Shown piece after piece: positions 12,001 through 22,744 of a DNA stretch of 64,000 bases (positions are counted from its first letter, which is position 1; each line of letters starts with the position of its first letter). This stretch comes from Isoetes taiwanensis (Eukaryota > Streptophyta > Lycopodiopsida > Isoetales > Isoetaceae). Where the stretch lies: the NCBI GenBank assembly GCA_021234155.1, contig JAJEKV010000242.1, positions 186,001-250,000 on the forward strand, written 5' to 3'. The notes under the pieces were generated by a model. It was not told the origin of the DNA. It saw only the letters and a list, made by a program, of their open reading frames with translations, and ran no database searches. The position numbers and the translations under genes were made by a program.

Positions 12001-12642
12001 ACATGCTTGGCTAGCATGCCTAGTCAATCATAGACAGACACCTGAGTGTTGGCTAACTTTACACCCCTGTTACAAAAGCACTATGGGGCCAAATCACAAA
12101 AGTTGGATTCTAGGAGGATGCAATGTTATCTTCCTCAACACGTGATTTCAGACTACTTCGAGTTGTTCACATTCTGGATCATTTTCGATACTAGTTTATT
12201 GGCATACTGTTGTTTTATTCCTGCTGATACTTTGTTATGCTTGTTGTTCTAGAGCTCATAATAATAATATGAAGCTCTAAAATGATCTGCAACTTTTTCA
12301 TGTGCTTCTCTATAAAGCACAACCATGCTATGTACCTGAGATTTTATAATTAATGGTATTGCTATCAAAAAAAAAAAAAAAAAAAAGTTATCTTCCATAT
12401 CAAAAGAAACAATATCAATGCGTTCTATGAATTTTAAAGGGAAAAATATTGAGACAATACTTTCCATGGTAATGTGTGCATGATCAACTTCCGTATATTT
12501 ATAACTCAAGATTGTTAATTGTTTTTTACTGTATTCGTAGCTCGAAAGGTAGAAAGCTGACGCTGGCAAGTGAGTTAGGGGAAGAAGCCGTATTCTGCTG
12601 TTGTCGAAGGTCGAATTGGGGATAAGAGTTCGCGTGCGTCCT
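9083..12642. repeat. Long direct repeat, copy B
   Basis: It is collinear with 1-3558. Most differences are short replacements, often at CAG or CTG triplets, plus one 20-base indel near 11700 and a shorter poly(A) at 12367-12386. Its right limit at about 12642 is the same sequence point as in copy A. No supported gene lies within it. The similarity may extend left of 9083, but the partner sequence is outside the window. Confidence 0.85.
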
Positions 12643-14647
12643 GGACAGATGTTGGCCGGCCATGGCGTTGCCAATTCCGGCTGCTGCAGGTGGCGGGTTT
12701 AGCATGAAGCTGGTCTGTTGCTGATGCTTGCAAGTTCGTGGGTTGGATCGGCAGCGCTTTCTATCAGGGGAGACGCCCTGTTTTGGTCGTTGCTTTGTTA
12801 GTCACAGATCCGATAGGCAGAAGACCTCTGTTATCTTCTCCGGCATCAGCAAACTGGCCTATCCATAGTTGCTGCACATTCCGATGCCAGAGACTGCATT
12901 CCTATCTGTCGTTCCCAGATCCGGTCCTACTTACAAGCACTGATAGCGATTGGGGATCTTGTAGGCGGAGCTCTCTTGATCAGCCCTGATAGCGGCCTCC
13001 TTGGAGAAGTCTGAGTGTGGATCCATTTCTTATCATTGGCGGTTGCGATTGAACACATCTAAACCCATTGTTGTTGTATAGAACAGATTGATCTTTGAAG
13101 GGAAATAGGCCTTGATCAATTCCCTTCGCCCTGAAGCCCTTGGAAATTGCCTTAAGAAAACTGGATGCTCCATAGGTTGGTTGTGGAGACCAAGTCCCTT
13201 GTTCTTGAGCAGAGCTGTTAATAGACTCTAAGAATTAGTTCTTCTGATTTCTAACTGTTGAACTAAGGGCTTTTTGTGGGAGGACCGATGCTGTGAATGT
13301 GCATATGGCACTTCTTTGTTGTAGACAATGTTTCTGTTCTGATACATGTTCATGTTCTAATACAATGATGGCGTTTACTTGTGTCTCCCTACTGTATTTG
13401 CATGCTGCCCAGCCGTATTTTGGTTTGGGACCATGGTTTCTGGGCAAATTGTGCTCCTATTTTTTGGGGTCAATTTGACCCCCTTGTTGATGGTAATCGG
13501 CAGCCCGGATTACGCAAAAAGATATTCCTCGAAGCGGGCCATCGACGGCCTAAAACGATAATGCAACCAAAAAATGATAATAATGGATGAATATCAAAAG
13601 AAAATATATTGGGGCATTGGTAATATATTGGAGCATTGGTTTCCATCTCCCATTTTACCAATGGAAAATAAATTTGAAACTACCTCCCGCGGGAAACAAT
13701 CTAATTTATTCTAATGTATGGACAATTCAGATTAGTACATGTCATCGATCCAAGAAGAAAGATCCGATTGGCGGGATTTTAGGTTACCGCTTCAATCTCT
13801 ACTTCCGCTTCAATCTTTGCTTCCGCTTGAGGTTACACTGCTTCCGCTACATCCGCTTTAATCTGCTTCCGTTTCAATCCGCTTCTTCAATCGGTTTGCA
13901 AGATATGCCTGGTTTTTGCAGAAGTATAGATGAGTTTTCTCACGTCCTTGGCGTCCTCTATCCGAATATCTATCGCTCTTTCTAGCTCAAACAAAGACAG
14001 CTTCTTCGGAACCAAAGGTTGGTTACCTTTGATCTCTAATGGGTGGCTCAGCTTCAGGAAGAGTTTTTGTCACAGGACCTCGCAAACATTGGAGGTTAGT
14101 TGGTCATTCTCGTTTCTGATTTGAGTGGGGCAGCGGGTCTTTGTAAGCATGGATGTGCTAGTGGTTCCATTTTTGGTAAGCAAGACATCAGTACAAGGTT
14201 AACCGAAGGGATTGGGTTAGTTTCAGATGAAGTGGTGATGGGAATGAAGATACAACGGAGTCCTTGTTCTTTATGCAGGTTTCATGTGTTATGCAGCTAA
14301 GCTGTTCATATAACCTAGGTGGGTTAAGCCCCCCAAGGCTTGATATTTCTGTCTTTTGATAGCCTACCAACTATATATATGCGGAATGTATAAATTAAAT
14401 ATATCTCTTTTTGCCTACATCTCGAATTTACTCTTACACAACACGACAATGGCAAGTCACACTAACATGATCAACAAGCATACAAGTAACAAAGATGGGA
14501 ATCTGGATTATCAAAGGGTCTATTCAATCAAAGGAATTGCAGAGTTAATCGAAGAGCCAACACTCTTAACAGTTTACGGGCCTACATTGTATGGGTGTAT
14601 AAGTCAGGGCAAGTACATGGCAGTTAGGACTAAGTTAACAACTACCA
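12643..14647. other. Gene-free region with degenerate tandem repeat
   Basis: I recognise no gene here. At 13787-13895 a degenerate unit close to GCTTCCGCTTCAATC recurs about six times. The part just before 14648 may be the 5' untranslated region or lost ORF1 side of the LINE that follows. No ORF1 zinc knuckle is visible. Confidence 0.5.
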
Positions 14648-15727
14648 ATGAAAGTGATATCATGGAACTTGAGGGGGATTAATGGGACACTAAAACGAGC
14701 CAGAGTACTAGCGGCAATAAGGTCAATGGCAGCTGATGTCATTCTCCTCCAGGAACATAGGCTGCCAGAATTTGAAGCTAGATCTTTGGGAACTTGGGTA
14801 GGGGGGCAATATGACTCGTTTACGTGTGCAGCTCAAGGCACAAAGGGGGGCACTGCTCTATTGTGGAGGGGGCAAAATGTTGTACTCCAATTCAGGGGCA
14901 CAAATGGGAGATGGCAGGCAGTGATTTTTGAGACACGGGGATGTAGGTGGGGTCTTCTCAACATCTACGCTTCTAATAAGCCTGCAGAAAGGGCCATAAT
15001 ATGGAAAGAGATTGAGACCTGGATCCTACAGCAAGAAGTGGAAAATTGGCTCTTGGGTGGAGATCTAAATATGACCGATATCTGGGATCAGAAAATTGGA
15101 CTCCACAGGAACCTGTCAGCTGATGAGAATGCTTCATGGAACTCCTTAATTGTCAATGTGGGCTTTGCTCTGATCCCGCCCTCTAACACATCCTTCTCTT
15201 GGTCCAATAAGCAGAAGCGACATGATCGAGTGTATTGTTTGCTTGACAGATTCTACTTGGTCAACAAGTCAGCGGGTTTCCTAGACAGATGCTTTGTTGA
15301 AGGGGATTTGGCTTTCACCCAGTCTGACCATGTTCCGCAAAAGCTCACCTTTGAGGATGCTCCCACGGGTAATGTGCCCTTTAAGTTTAATATTTCACTA
15401 ATAGGGAAGTCAGCATTTTGTGATGCATTCCGAACCTTTTTAGTGTCCCATCCTCCGGAGAATGGGTTGCCAAGTATGAAGGCCTGGATTCAGTGGGTCG
15501 GGGTGATTAAGGCTTGGATTAAAAATTGGGGTCGTGATAGGGCTAGAGAGTTTAAAAGATCAAAAAATACTATATATGACCATCTCAGAATCACAAAGCA
15601 AGATCTTCTAACAGACCCTTTTAATGTTACCCTTCATTCTTTAGAAGCAGACCTTGAGGGCAGAGCTAAGGCTATCGAAGAGGAAGAGGCCAGAGGGGTC
15701 GCTGTGAGATCCAAAACGAAATGGTAT
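14648..15727 (+). pseudogene. L1-type LINE ORF2, endonuclease part (split element, left piece)
   Basis: The ATG at 14648 opens an apurinic-type endonuclease: MKVISWNLRGING, VILLQEHRLPEFEA with the catalytic Glu, GGDLNMTDIWDQK, and TQSDHVPQ with the catalytic His. About 360 codons are open. A linker then leads to RSKTKWY, where the sequence is cut by the DNA transposon starting at 15728. The continuation TEVDHENSRHFFRL resumes in frame-compatible fashion at 22745. The 5' side has no ORF1, so the element was probably 5'-truncated. Function lost by the insertion. Confidence 0.92.
15721..15727. repeat. Target-site duplication, left (ATGGTAT)
   Basis: ATGGTAT here and at 22738-22744 flank the inserted 7-kb element. 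Joining the flanks once around this heptamer restores the expected LINE reading frame (K-W-Y-T-E), which supports the insertion boundaries. Confidence 0.85.
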
Positions 15728-16326
15728 CCCGGGGGGTTCACCTCTATATAAGGGGCATATGGCATGTCGCGTGCATCAAGTCGAGAAACCCCCTCAGATA
15801 CAAAATGACCCTCCATAGAAACCCCTATGTATAATGGGTCCCATATCGTCGAAGAATCATACCCGATTCCATACTTTTACACCCAGTCTAAGCTCTTCTT
15901 GCCCTACCCTCAACCTTATTTTTACGTCCGAATTTCATTCATGTATCCTACCCTCTACCGTATTTTTACATCCAGTCCGCAAATGTTGCATCCGGTCGGT
16001 ATTTAGGGTTCTTCGTGGGTTTCATTTGAGTTCAATGGTCACTCCGGAAAATAAGAAAGAAAAATACGGAATTTTATTTATTTTAATTAAATCGATTTTA
16101 GGATGACATCATAACGAAATTCATTATTGATTATTGAATAATGAATTTAAATTAATTATTGGTCATGATTTTATTTTCGGGCACGTCTTTTAAGGACGTC
16201 ATTATGGTGAACTTCGCCATCAAATTTGCAATGATGAAGCTCATTCCCTCTAGCGCCCTATTCCTCTCCTTCTCCCGATCCGACACTCCTTCTCCCGATC
16301 CGCCTATTCCTCTCCCACATTCGACA

Positions 16327-16662
16327 ATGGCGCGGATTAAGACCACCTCCCGGTTGCCCACTGAAGAATCCGTGGGCTCTGCTCCACCGAAGGAAGAGGC
16401 CGCGCCTGAGGAAGAGGCCGCGCCTGAGGAAGAGGCCGCACCTGAGGAAGAGGCGAAGGGCACTAAGCTGAAGGTTGTCGCGAAATTTTCCTGCATGGAA
16501 GTGGTGCACATGCAAGATCATGGAGCTCATATCACTGAAAAAGTTCAGCAATGGGTTGATCGGGTGACTCCTGCAGATGAGCGGCTTTTGGAAATGAAAA
16601 TCCGTGCAAGAGGGAACAATCTGTATGTGCTGCTTAGGATGCCACCTCAAGGCGGTCGGTGA
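16327..16662 (+). CDS. Small ORF with H3-tail-like start and PEEEAA repeats
   Basis: This 111-codon ORF runs from ATGGCGCGG at 16327; an earlier in-frame ATG at 16159 exists, but its extension looks non-coding. It begins MARIKTTSR and continues with a Glu/Ala/Pro-rich segment made by an 18-bp unit repeated three times (16389-16450). The rest, KLKVVAKFSCMEVVHM to YVLLRMPPQGGR, is not recognised. It lies 0.6 kb inside the left end of the DNA transposon, on the strand opposite to the large gene. Whether it is translated or belongs to the transposon is unknown. The likeness of its first nine residues to the H3 tail is weak and may be chance. Confidence 0.4.
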   Translation: MARIKTTSRLPTEESVGSAPPKEEAAPEEEAAPEEEAAPEEEAKGTKLKVVAKFSCMEVVHMQDHGAHITEKVQQWVDRVTPADERLLEMKIRARGNNLYVLLRMPPQGGR

Positions 16663-17708
16663 AGCGCCTCGTTAGTCGACCTCCGTTCCCCGCCTCCGTT
16701 ATTTCGATATCGCTAAGTTGTGCCCCGGGTTATGCCTCCAGGACGTCATTAATAATAGCTTAGGTTTTTTTATTTGCCATACGAAATATCCCTGAACTTG
16801 TTTTGTAAAGCTCCTGATCTGTTTTTTTTTTTGTAAAGCTCCTGATCTGATCTGTTTAGGACTGCTTTGTTTTGTAAATGGCCATGAAAACAGGGATGTA
16901 AACTGCCATGCGCAGGTGTGAACCTTCCTTTTGTAAAGTATGTTATTATAATATGAATATGAAGCGGTTTGGACATTGTTCTTGTGTTTTACTTTGTCTC
17001 TTAATATGTTTCTTTTATGTAATGTTATTAACCAAAATCGGACTTCAAACATTGTATGCTTTGTTCTTTCTAAAGTATGATTTTGATTATGTCTTATTGT
17101 CTTCACGTCATGCCCTTAAAGTAGATTGTAGGGGTAACAAGATTCTGTTGTTTTGGAAGCATTTTATTATGCTTACGTAAATCTTCAGAGAAATAAATCA
17201 TGGAGTAATGGAATCAAAAAGGCTTAAAGCACACCTAACTAACTAGTTCCACAAGCAACCAGTATACTTGTTTATTGCATTCAAAGTAAAGTTTAAACAA
17301 GATCCACGGTTTCAGTACAATGCATTAAGTAAAGCAAAGCAAATAGAACATGCGAGATTTATACAAAGCGAGAAAAGTGCTCTTAAACTTAAACTGTTGA
17401 AATGGTAGCTTTAATCATAAATGATCATTGATAAAGTAGTTCACAAATATTCGGCTGAACCTTATGAACTCCCTAGACCATACCTTGCCCTTGTCACCTA
17501 CAAAAAAAATGAAAGAGAAGAGCGGTTAGTAGCGAGAATTCAACCATTTGAAGGCGTCTAATTTAATATTACCCTACCAATGTTACGTTTCACGGACAAA
17601 CTTATTCAATCAGTACTCTGTCATTATCATGCGGATGGTAAATGTTTTTGGCAGGTTCATATCTTAAAGATGCAAGAGATATGATAGACTTCGAGGTCTA
17701 TAAGTCGA

Positions 17709-20700
17709 TTATCGGCGGATCATAAGTAAACCAAGTGGACTTGCCGTCCCTTCTTTGCAATGTTTCTTTGTAATATGCCGATTTAATTGAACTTCAAAAG
17801 GCGGTTTAACTAAGTCCACGGGCTCCCTACTCTCTTTCCATGCTTTGCCGGATTTCCTCCTCATGCTAAGTACCCTACCAAGATACCAAACCTTATGAAT
17901 TGCAGCAGATTTGTTCCTTTTTTCATTTGAAGCTTGTCCGGTTTGTGGTGCCACCGTGATTCCTTGGTTCTTGAGTACCTTCGCACAATCTGGTCCCAAT
18001 GCCGAAAGCGAGTTTGTGCATCAACATTACTTTCTTCAATAGAATATACCATAGTCTTAACCCTCGTCAACTTTGTCCGCCGATAGCCACGGATTCCCAT
18101 TCAAATGACTCACTATAGTTAACTTGAAGATTTTCTTACCTTCCATAACAACATGCCAAGAAACATGAGATGGCTTCCTCCTCTCGCATTCATCTAACAT
18201 TTCGTCAAACACATGTCGTAATTCAGACCTGGCCACATCATCCTCACTAACTACCTCGTTCCTTTGATCTTCACCTTCAATCTCCATGTTCTCTTCCGTG
18301 GCATCGGTCTCATCTCCCAATGTGGTAGAGCTCAGGTCTACCACACGACTACTATGAAACCAATCTTCGGCCTTCCATGGCTCACTAAACCAGCCATCAT
18401 TCTCCTCAATTGTAATGCCAACGCTTGTACACAATGCTTGTGCAGCAGCAAGCCCTTCCTTTAAGGCCTCGATAATCTTGTCATCCGTATCCACGCTACT
18501 GTAATCTGCAAGGTTACAGGTGAGCACATCCCCATTGGTATCTACCTTCTTTTCTAACTCTTCCCAAATGTGTTCTTGCTTAGCATGTCTTTGCAGGAAA
18601 GCAGGAGGGTAGTGGCTGCTTGAAACTCTGAAATATGATTGAGAGCGAGAGGCACTCCAACAAGTCTGCCTCCGTCATAGGCTCTTTCGATTTACGCACC
18701 ATGCCACCGAGCTTTAGAAGAAGTTCTCACATACCGCGTCGATCCAGGTGCCTTTGTAAGGGCAACTCTAAATGCCCGACGAACTAAAATACTTTATTAG
18801 CAAAGCACTGACAAAATGGCATGACAATTGCACGTCTATAAAGGTTTCCGGACTAATGAAGTTCTTACTCAACGAATGCGTCTTTGTGTTAGCCGTCAAC
18901 CACGACCTCCAAAGCCTGTTATGCACCTAAAGTTTTAAAGATAATACCAGATTGAAAGTAGCAAAGCGATTTCAGCTCACCTAAAGAAGAAGGACACCGT
19001 TGCGGCAGCTTTAATCCGAGCCCTCAAGTCCAAAGTAGGTGAGAGGAAGATGTCAATCAATATATGATGCCACGACTTCCAAATAAACTTTGGTGCCCAA
19101 ATTCGCATTGGTGGGCTGCGAGAACCATTGCTTAGTTCGTCCAAGCATTGCTGAACCTTTCTAGAAGCAAGGCGTTGCGCTGACCCTCGTTTGCGATCAC
19201 GGCGCTTCCGTCTCCAAGTTGCAGCCCATGCTTCCCTTGGCATAACTCAAAGACATGGTGTATGTCATTGAGAGTCACTAACTTCGTTCCCTAAGTACAA
19301 CCTTCTAGAGGCACTATCCATGGGATTAACAAGCTTCTTACCGATTTGTGCCGCGAAATCTTGGTCATGAAGCCCATAAACATCCTTATTTCTCGAGGCA
19401 CTTAGTGGCCAACCGTCCCATGAAACCTTGAATGTGCTGTCTGGTGCAGACCTGGATGTATAATCTGCAAACATGCACGCCCTTCTCCTCGAGTCTCCAT
19501 CCGAGCTGTGGCCGATTAGAGGGCCCACAACCATTCTCAAGTGCACATTCCACAAGTCTTGGATTTCTTTGCCAGCGACGTCTAACCTCAAGGTGATCAA
19601 ATCTGTTACATGTCGAATAATGGCAAGAACGAGTCTGGGCAGCTTCCTATGCAAGGGATTCACGATAAGAACTCTTGCATAGTGCGAAATGACATTCTCC
19701 TCGAAGGCATTGATAATTATGTTGTAGCCCTCTTCATCGGAGCCAACTAACACCTCAAATGTGCCATTACAAGCATGGCCTTCTTTCTTTCCACAAAAGC
19801 AGAAGCAAGCGGTCATCTCACGGGAATCCAGCGTATAACCAGCTTTATGGCGGTCTAGATCCTCGACCACAATTTTTGGAACCCCCAAATCCAAGTCTTT
19901 GGCGTTGCATATGTCGAGTGTAGACACGAGCAAGATGCTTGAATGTTTCTTCCCTAAGACCGACCTTGTAAAAGAAGCTTTCTGTGGTGGGCGCATAGTG
20001 GTGGACATACTCGGACACGCAAAATTGAGAGAAAGAAAATTGTGCATTCTTCTCCCTCCCCATATCTTAATTGTTTCAAACAACGCCTTTGTGGTTTCCA
20101 CTGTATCTTCTTTTATGCCCTGGTGCGATTATGTTTTGAGCTATGTCCTTAGAAAATCCCAAAGAGCTGGTTTTCCACTAAATTTACCTTGCCGATGTGC
20201 CTCCACTATGTCTGGCGAGAATCTGTGACATCTTTCTGTTCATTGACTCCTCTAGACTCCCTCTTAGCGACCTTTCTTTCATGGATAATGCGGTAACTCT
20301 CATTTTGGAAAACATTAATTCCTTATGTAACTTCCTTACCTCATGAGCTGCAGAGATTTGGCCATCTTCTTCATCTCAATTGCATTCAAGTAATCTGATC
20401 TAATACATAATTTTGTGGTTCTAAAGCCCCTTGCCACCTTGTCATCGATGCGTCTATGCACTCTCATGTAAAAATCCCTCTCTTCGGAATAGCGACACAT
20501 AAAGAACATTGATAATTTTCAAAGGGTTCACCTTTAAAAGGCCCGACCCTCTTGCATTTCTTATGCCTAAGCGAGCCACTAATCTCTATTAAACCCCTGC
20601 CCGGAGCTACAAATGTATCTTTGCAATGCGGGTTCACAATACCAATGTGTCCCTTCTTTCAGCTCATGCGAGAAAGGGTCTTAAATCCTTAACTTTATCT

Positions 20701-22140
20701 CCATACCTATATTTGTTACGCCAATAGCGGCATAGTAGACCCAAGGGCGTTTACGTTTGCGAATCGACAATGAAACCCTAGATACCCTACAAACTTAAAA
20801 TATAAACCACTTATGAAGCCACTAAGAGTACTCCTTGAGCTGTTACTTGATGAAGCTTGGCTGCTTTCGAGCTTGGAGGAGGGCACGGAGGATTTCTTTG
20901 CTCATGTCAAAATCAGTCCGAATCAACCGAGATTATTCAACATTATAGCAGCTAAAAGCGTAAAACGCGTGAACACTACTTCTAACAAATAAAATAGAGG
21001 TTACCTCTTGCAAAAAAAAGAATGCAATTTTCCTTGTTTGGTCTGCCTTCAGCCCATTTCTTGACACCGCCACCTCTTCTTTGCTTGGTCACTTGACTCC
21101 TTACGTATTCATGGCCGGCATGCACGTGTCTCTTAGATAGAATGTGATCTTTCATGTGGCCATTAAGACATCCGGTTCTTGGAAACAGGTTAGAAGCCTT
21201 TCACACATGGCACAAACAACACGAATGTCATCAAGTTTAGCATATCCACCAACTTTGCCTCTCGTATAGCTTGAACACAACATCAAAATTCTAGTTTCTT
21301 CTTGAAACTTTGCAATGGCAAAGCTAACTAATGTACTTTCTACTAGAGTTTGATTCTCCTTGCAAATGTCCAGCTCCTCCTCAACATTGCAAGACTGATC
21401 CTCCTTCTCCACACCCCCGCTCTCCCTTCTCCTCACACTTGAGGTTGCGCCTTCGTAATTATCGGCATGACCCTTGGACTTCAAGTGGGGCGTTCAAAGT
21501 TACACAAGGTGTCATCTCCACCTTTACCATAACGTTTCTCACATTCAAGACACCAAATAGCAAATCTTGGTTTACCATGGGCATCATAAGAACACAATTC
21601 AAACTGTCTTTTTCGATTCTTTTCATTGCAGCTTTGAACTTAACTTCTTCAAAGCAACTTGCCATTTGGCAACATCAAACCTTGTTGCTAACTTGGATAG
21701 CAACCTATTCTTTTGAAAAATTCAAATCTGATACATCATCTAAAAAGGCGGTATCTTCAACGAGAACAAGTTCATCATCATGATTTACCTCTTCATTGGT
21801 CTGCTCCTCGGCTATGACAGTCTGGTCTACCATCTCAAATTGGAGATTTTGAGATGAAATGTTCTCAACAACAGTCCTCTGCCTTTTTTTGTGCGGGGCT
21901 CTCCAACCACCTTGATAGTAACCTCGTCACCACAAACCTTAAACCTTACCTCCTGCCTTGGCGTGAAGGCCACTCCCCTATCTCCAAGAAATACAAATTC
22001 TTTCTCATCCTCCGGTGGCCGATCTGTCTTATTTCATTGCGGACATCCAAGTAAGTGCATTCTTGGGACACCATCGCGAGGCCAAGGTCAGCCACGATTC
22101 CACAACCTTCATTCACCTTAACAACTATCGTCCTTTCCAT
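17709..22140 (-). pseudogene. Multi-exon transposase-like gene of the 7-kb transposon, decayed
   Basis: Read on the minus strand from MERTIVVKVNEG at 22140. A first segment continues after a one-base shift as EKEFVFLGDRGVAFTPRQE. The next segment (21650-21152) has zinc-finger-like cysteines: LCSYDAHGKPRFAIWCLECE and, later, VCAMCERL with downstream HILSKRHVH. The large exon at 20101-19265 contains GPLIGHSSDGDSRRRACM, FKVSWDGWPLSAS and GLHDQDFAAQIGKKLVNP. That is a conserved block I associate with uncharacterised transposon proteins; the Asp residues could be catalytic. Next is WRRKRRDRKRG (19243-18977), a donor TTTAG|GTGAGC, and an exon with HNRLWRSWLTANTKTHSL (about 18925-18790). The gene ends in 18527-17709 after several breaks. 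Frameshifts and stops make it inactive as written. The family name is not certain. Confidence 0.6.
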
Positions 22141-22737
22141 TTTTTTTCAGCTGACACAAGCAAGGAAACAACAAAGTAATATTAGAGAGCTGCTTACAAT
22201 TTGAATGTATGGCGTTACCGACATGCATGCACAAAACCGATCTTAACGGACCTTACTTAGATGCAAAAACCCTCTAAGAACCAGATTTCCACCACGGATC
22301 TCCACGGAATGGAGGCGAAATGGAGAAAGGGGAAGCTTGGCCTGCAAAAAAAACCGAGCATCAACAATGCAAATGGACTTTAAAATCAAATGCATCAACA
22401 ATGGTTTATGCTGCTAGTCTAACTACTTCCTAATCCGTTCATGACTAAACTCTGTGCTAGATTTTTATGTGGCAGGGACGAAAAAACTTCAAAACATTAC
22501 CTCCGAAACACCAAATCCTAAAACGTTTTTCTGGCATGTGCGCTTCGGATTCAAACCCCTAAAACGTACTCTTACGGCTCAGCAGCTCCAAGAAATCCAT
22601 CCCCGGACCGTGGAAAATGCATACATCTGGGCGCCAAAACGTATGAGCGCCCGCATGTATACGTACTATTTTTTTTCGAAAAAACCCCTCTCCCGTCCAC
22701 GCACATGTATTCTACGGAATACATACGTGAACCCCCC

Positions 22738-22744
22738 ATGGTAT
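22738..22744. repeat. Target-site duplication, right (ATGGTAT)
   Basis: Partner of 15721-15727. LINE coding sequence resumes immediately after it. Confidence 0.85.

Larger units (their letters stand above)
15728..22737 (-). mobile_element. 7.0-kb DNA transposon inserted in LINE
   Basis: Terminal inverted repeats are GGGGGGTTCAC at 15731-15741 and GTGAACCCCCC at 22727-22737. A further weakly matching stretch (CATGTCGCGTG against CATGTGCGTGG inward) suggests longer, decayed ends. The left end has three extra C. The flanking duplication is 7 bp, which does not fit the usual 3 (CACTA, PIF), 8 (hAT) or 9-10 (Mutator) bp. The cargo is a small plus-strand ORF near the left end and a multi-exon minus-strand gene with zinc-finger-like and transposase-like segments. 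Superfamily left open. Confidence 0.8.

Noticed and set aside
12249-12674. 141-codon minus-strand ORF at the end of repeat copy B
   Set aside because: It runs through the poly(A)/poly(T) tract and is broken in copy A; no recognisable protein.
14356-14682. LINE ORF1
   Set aside because: No zinc knuckle or RNA-binding motif; the frame overlaps the ORF2 start by chance.
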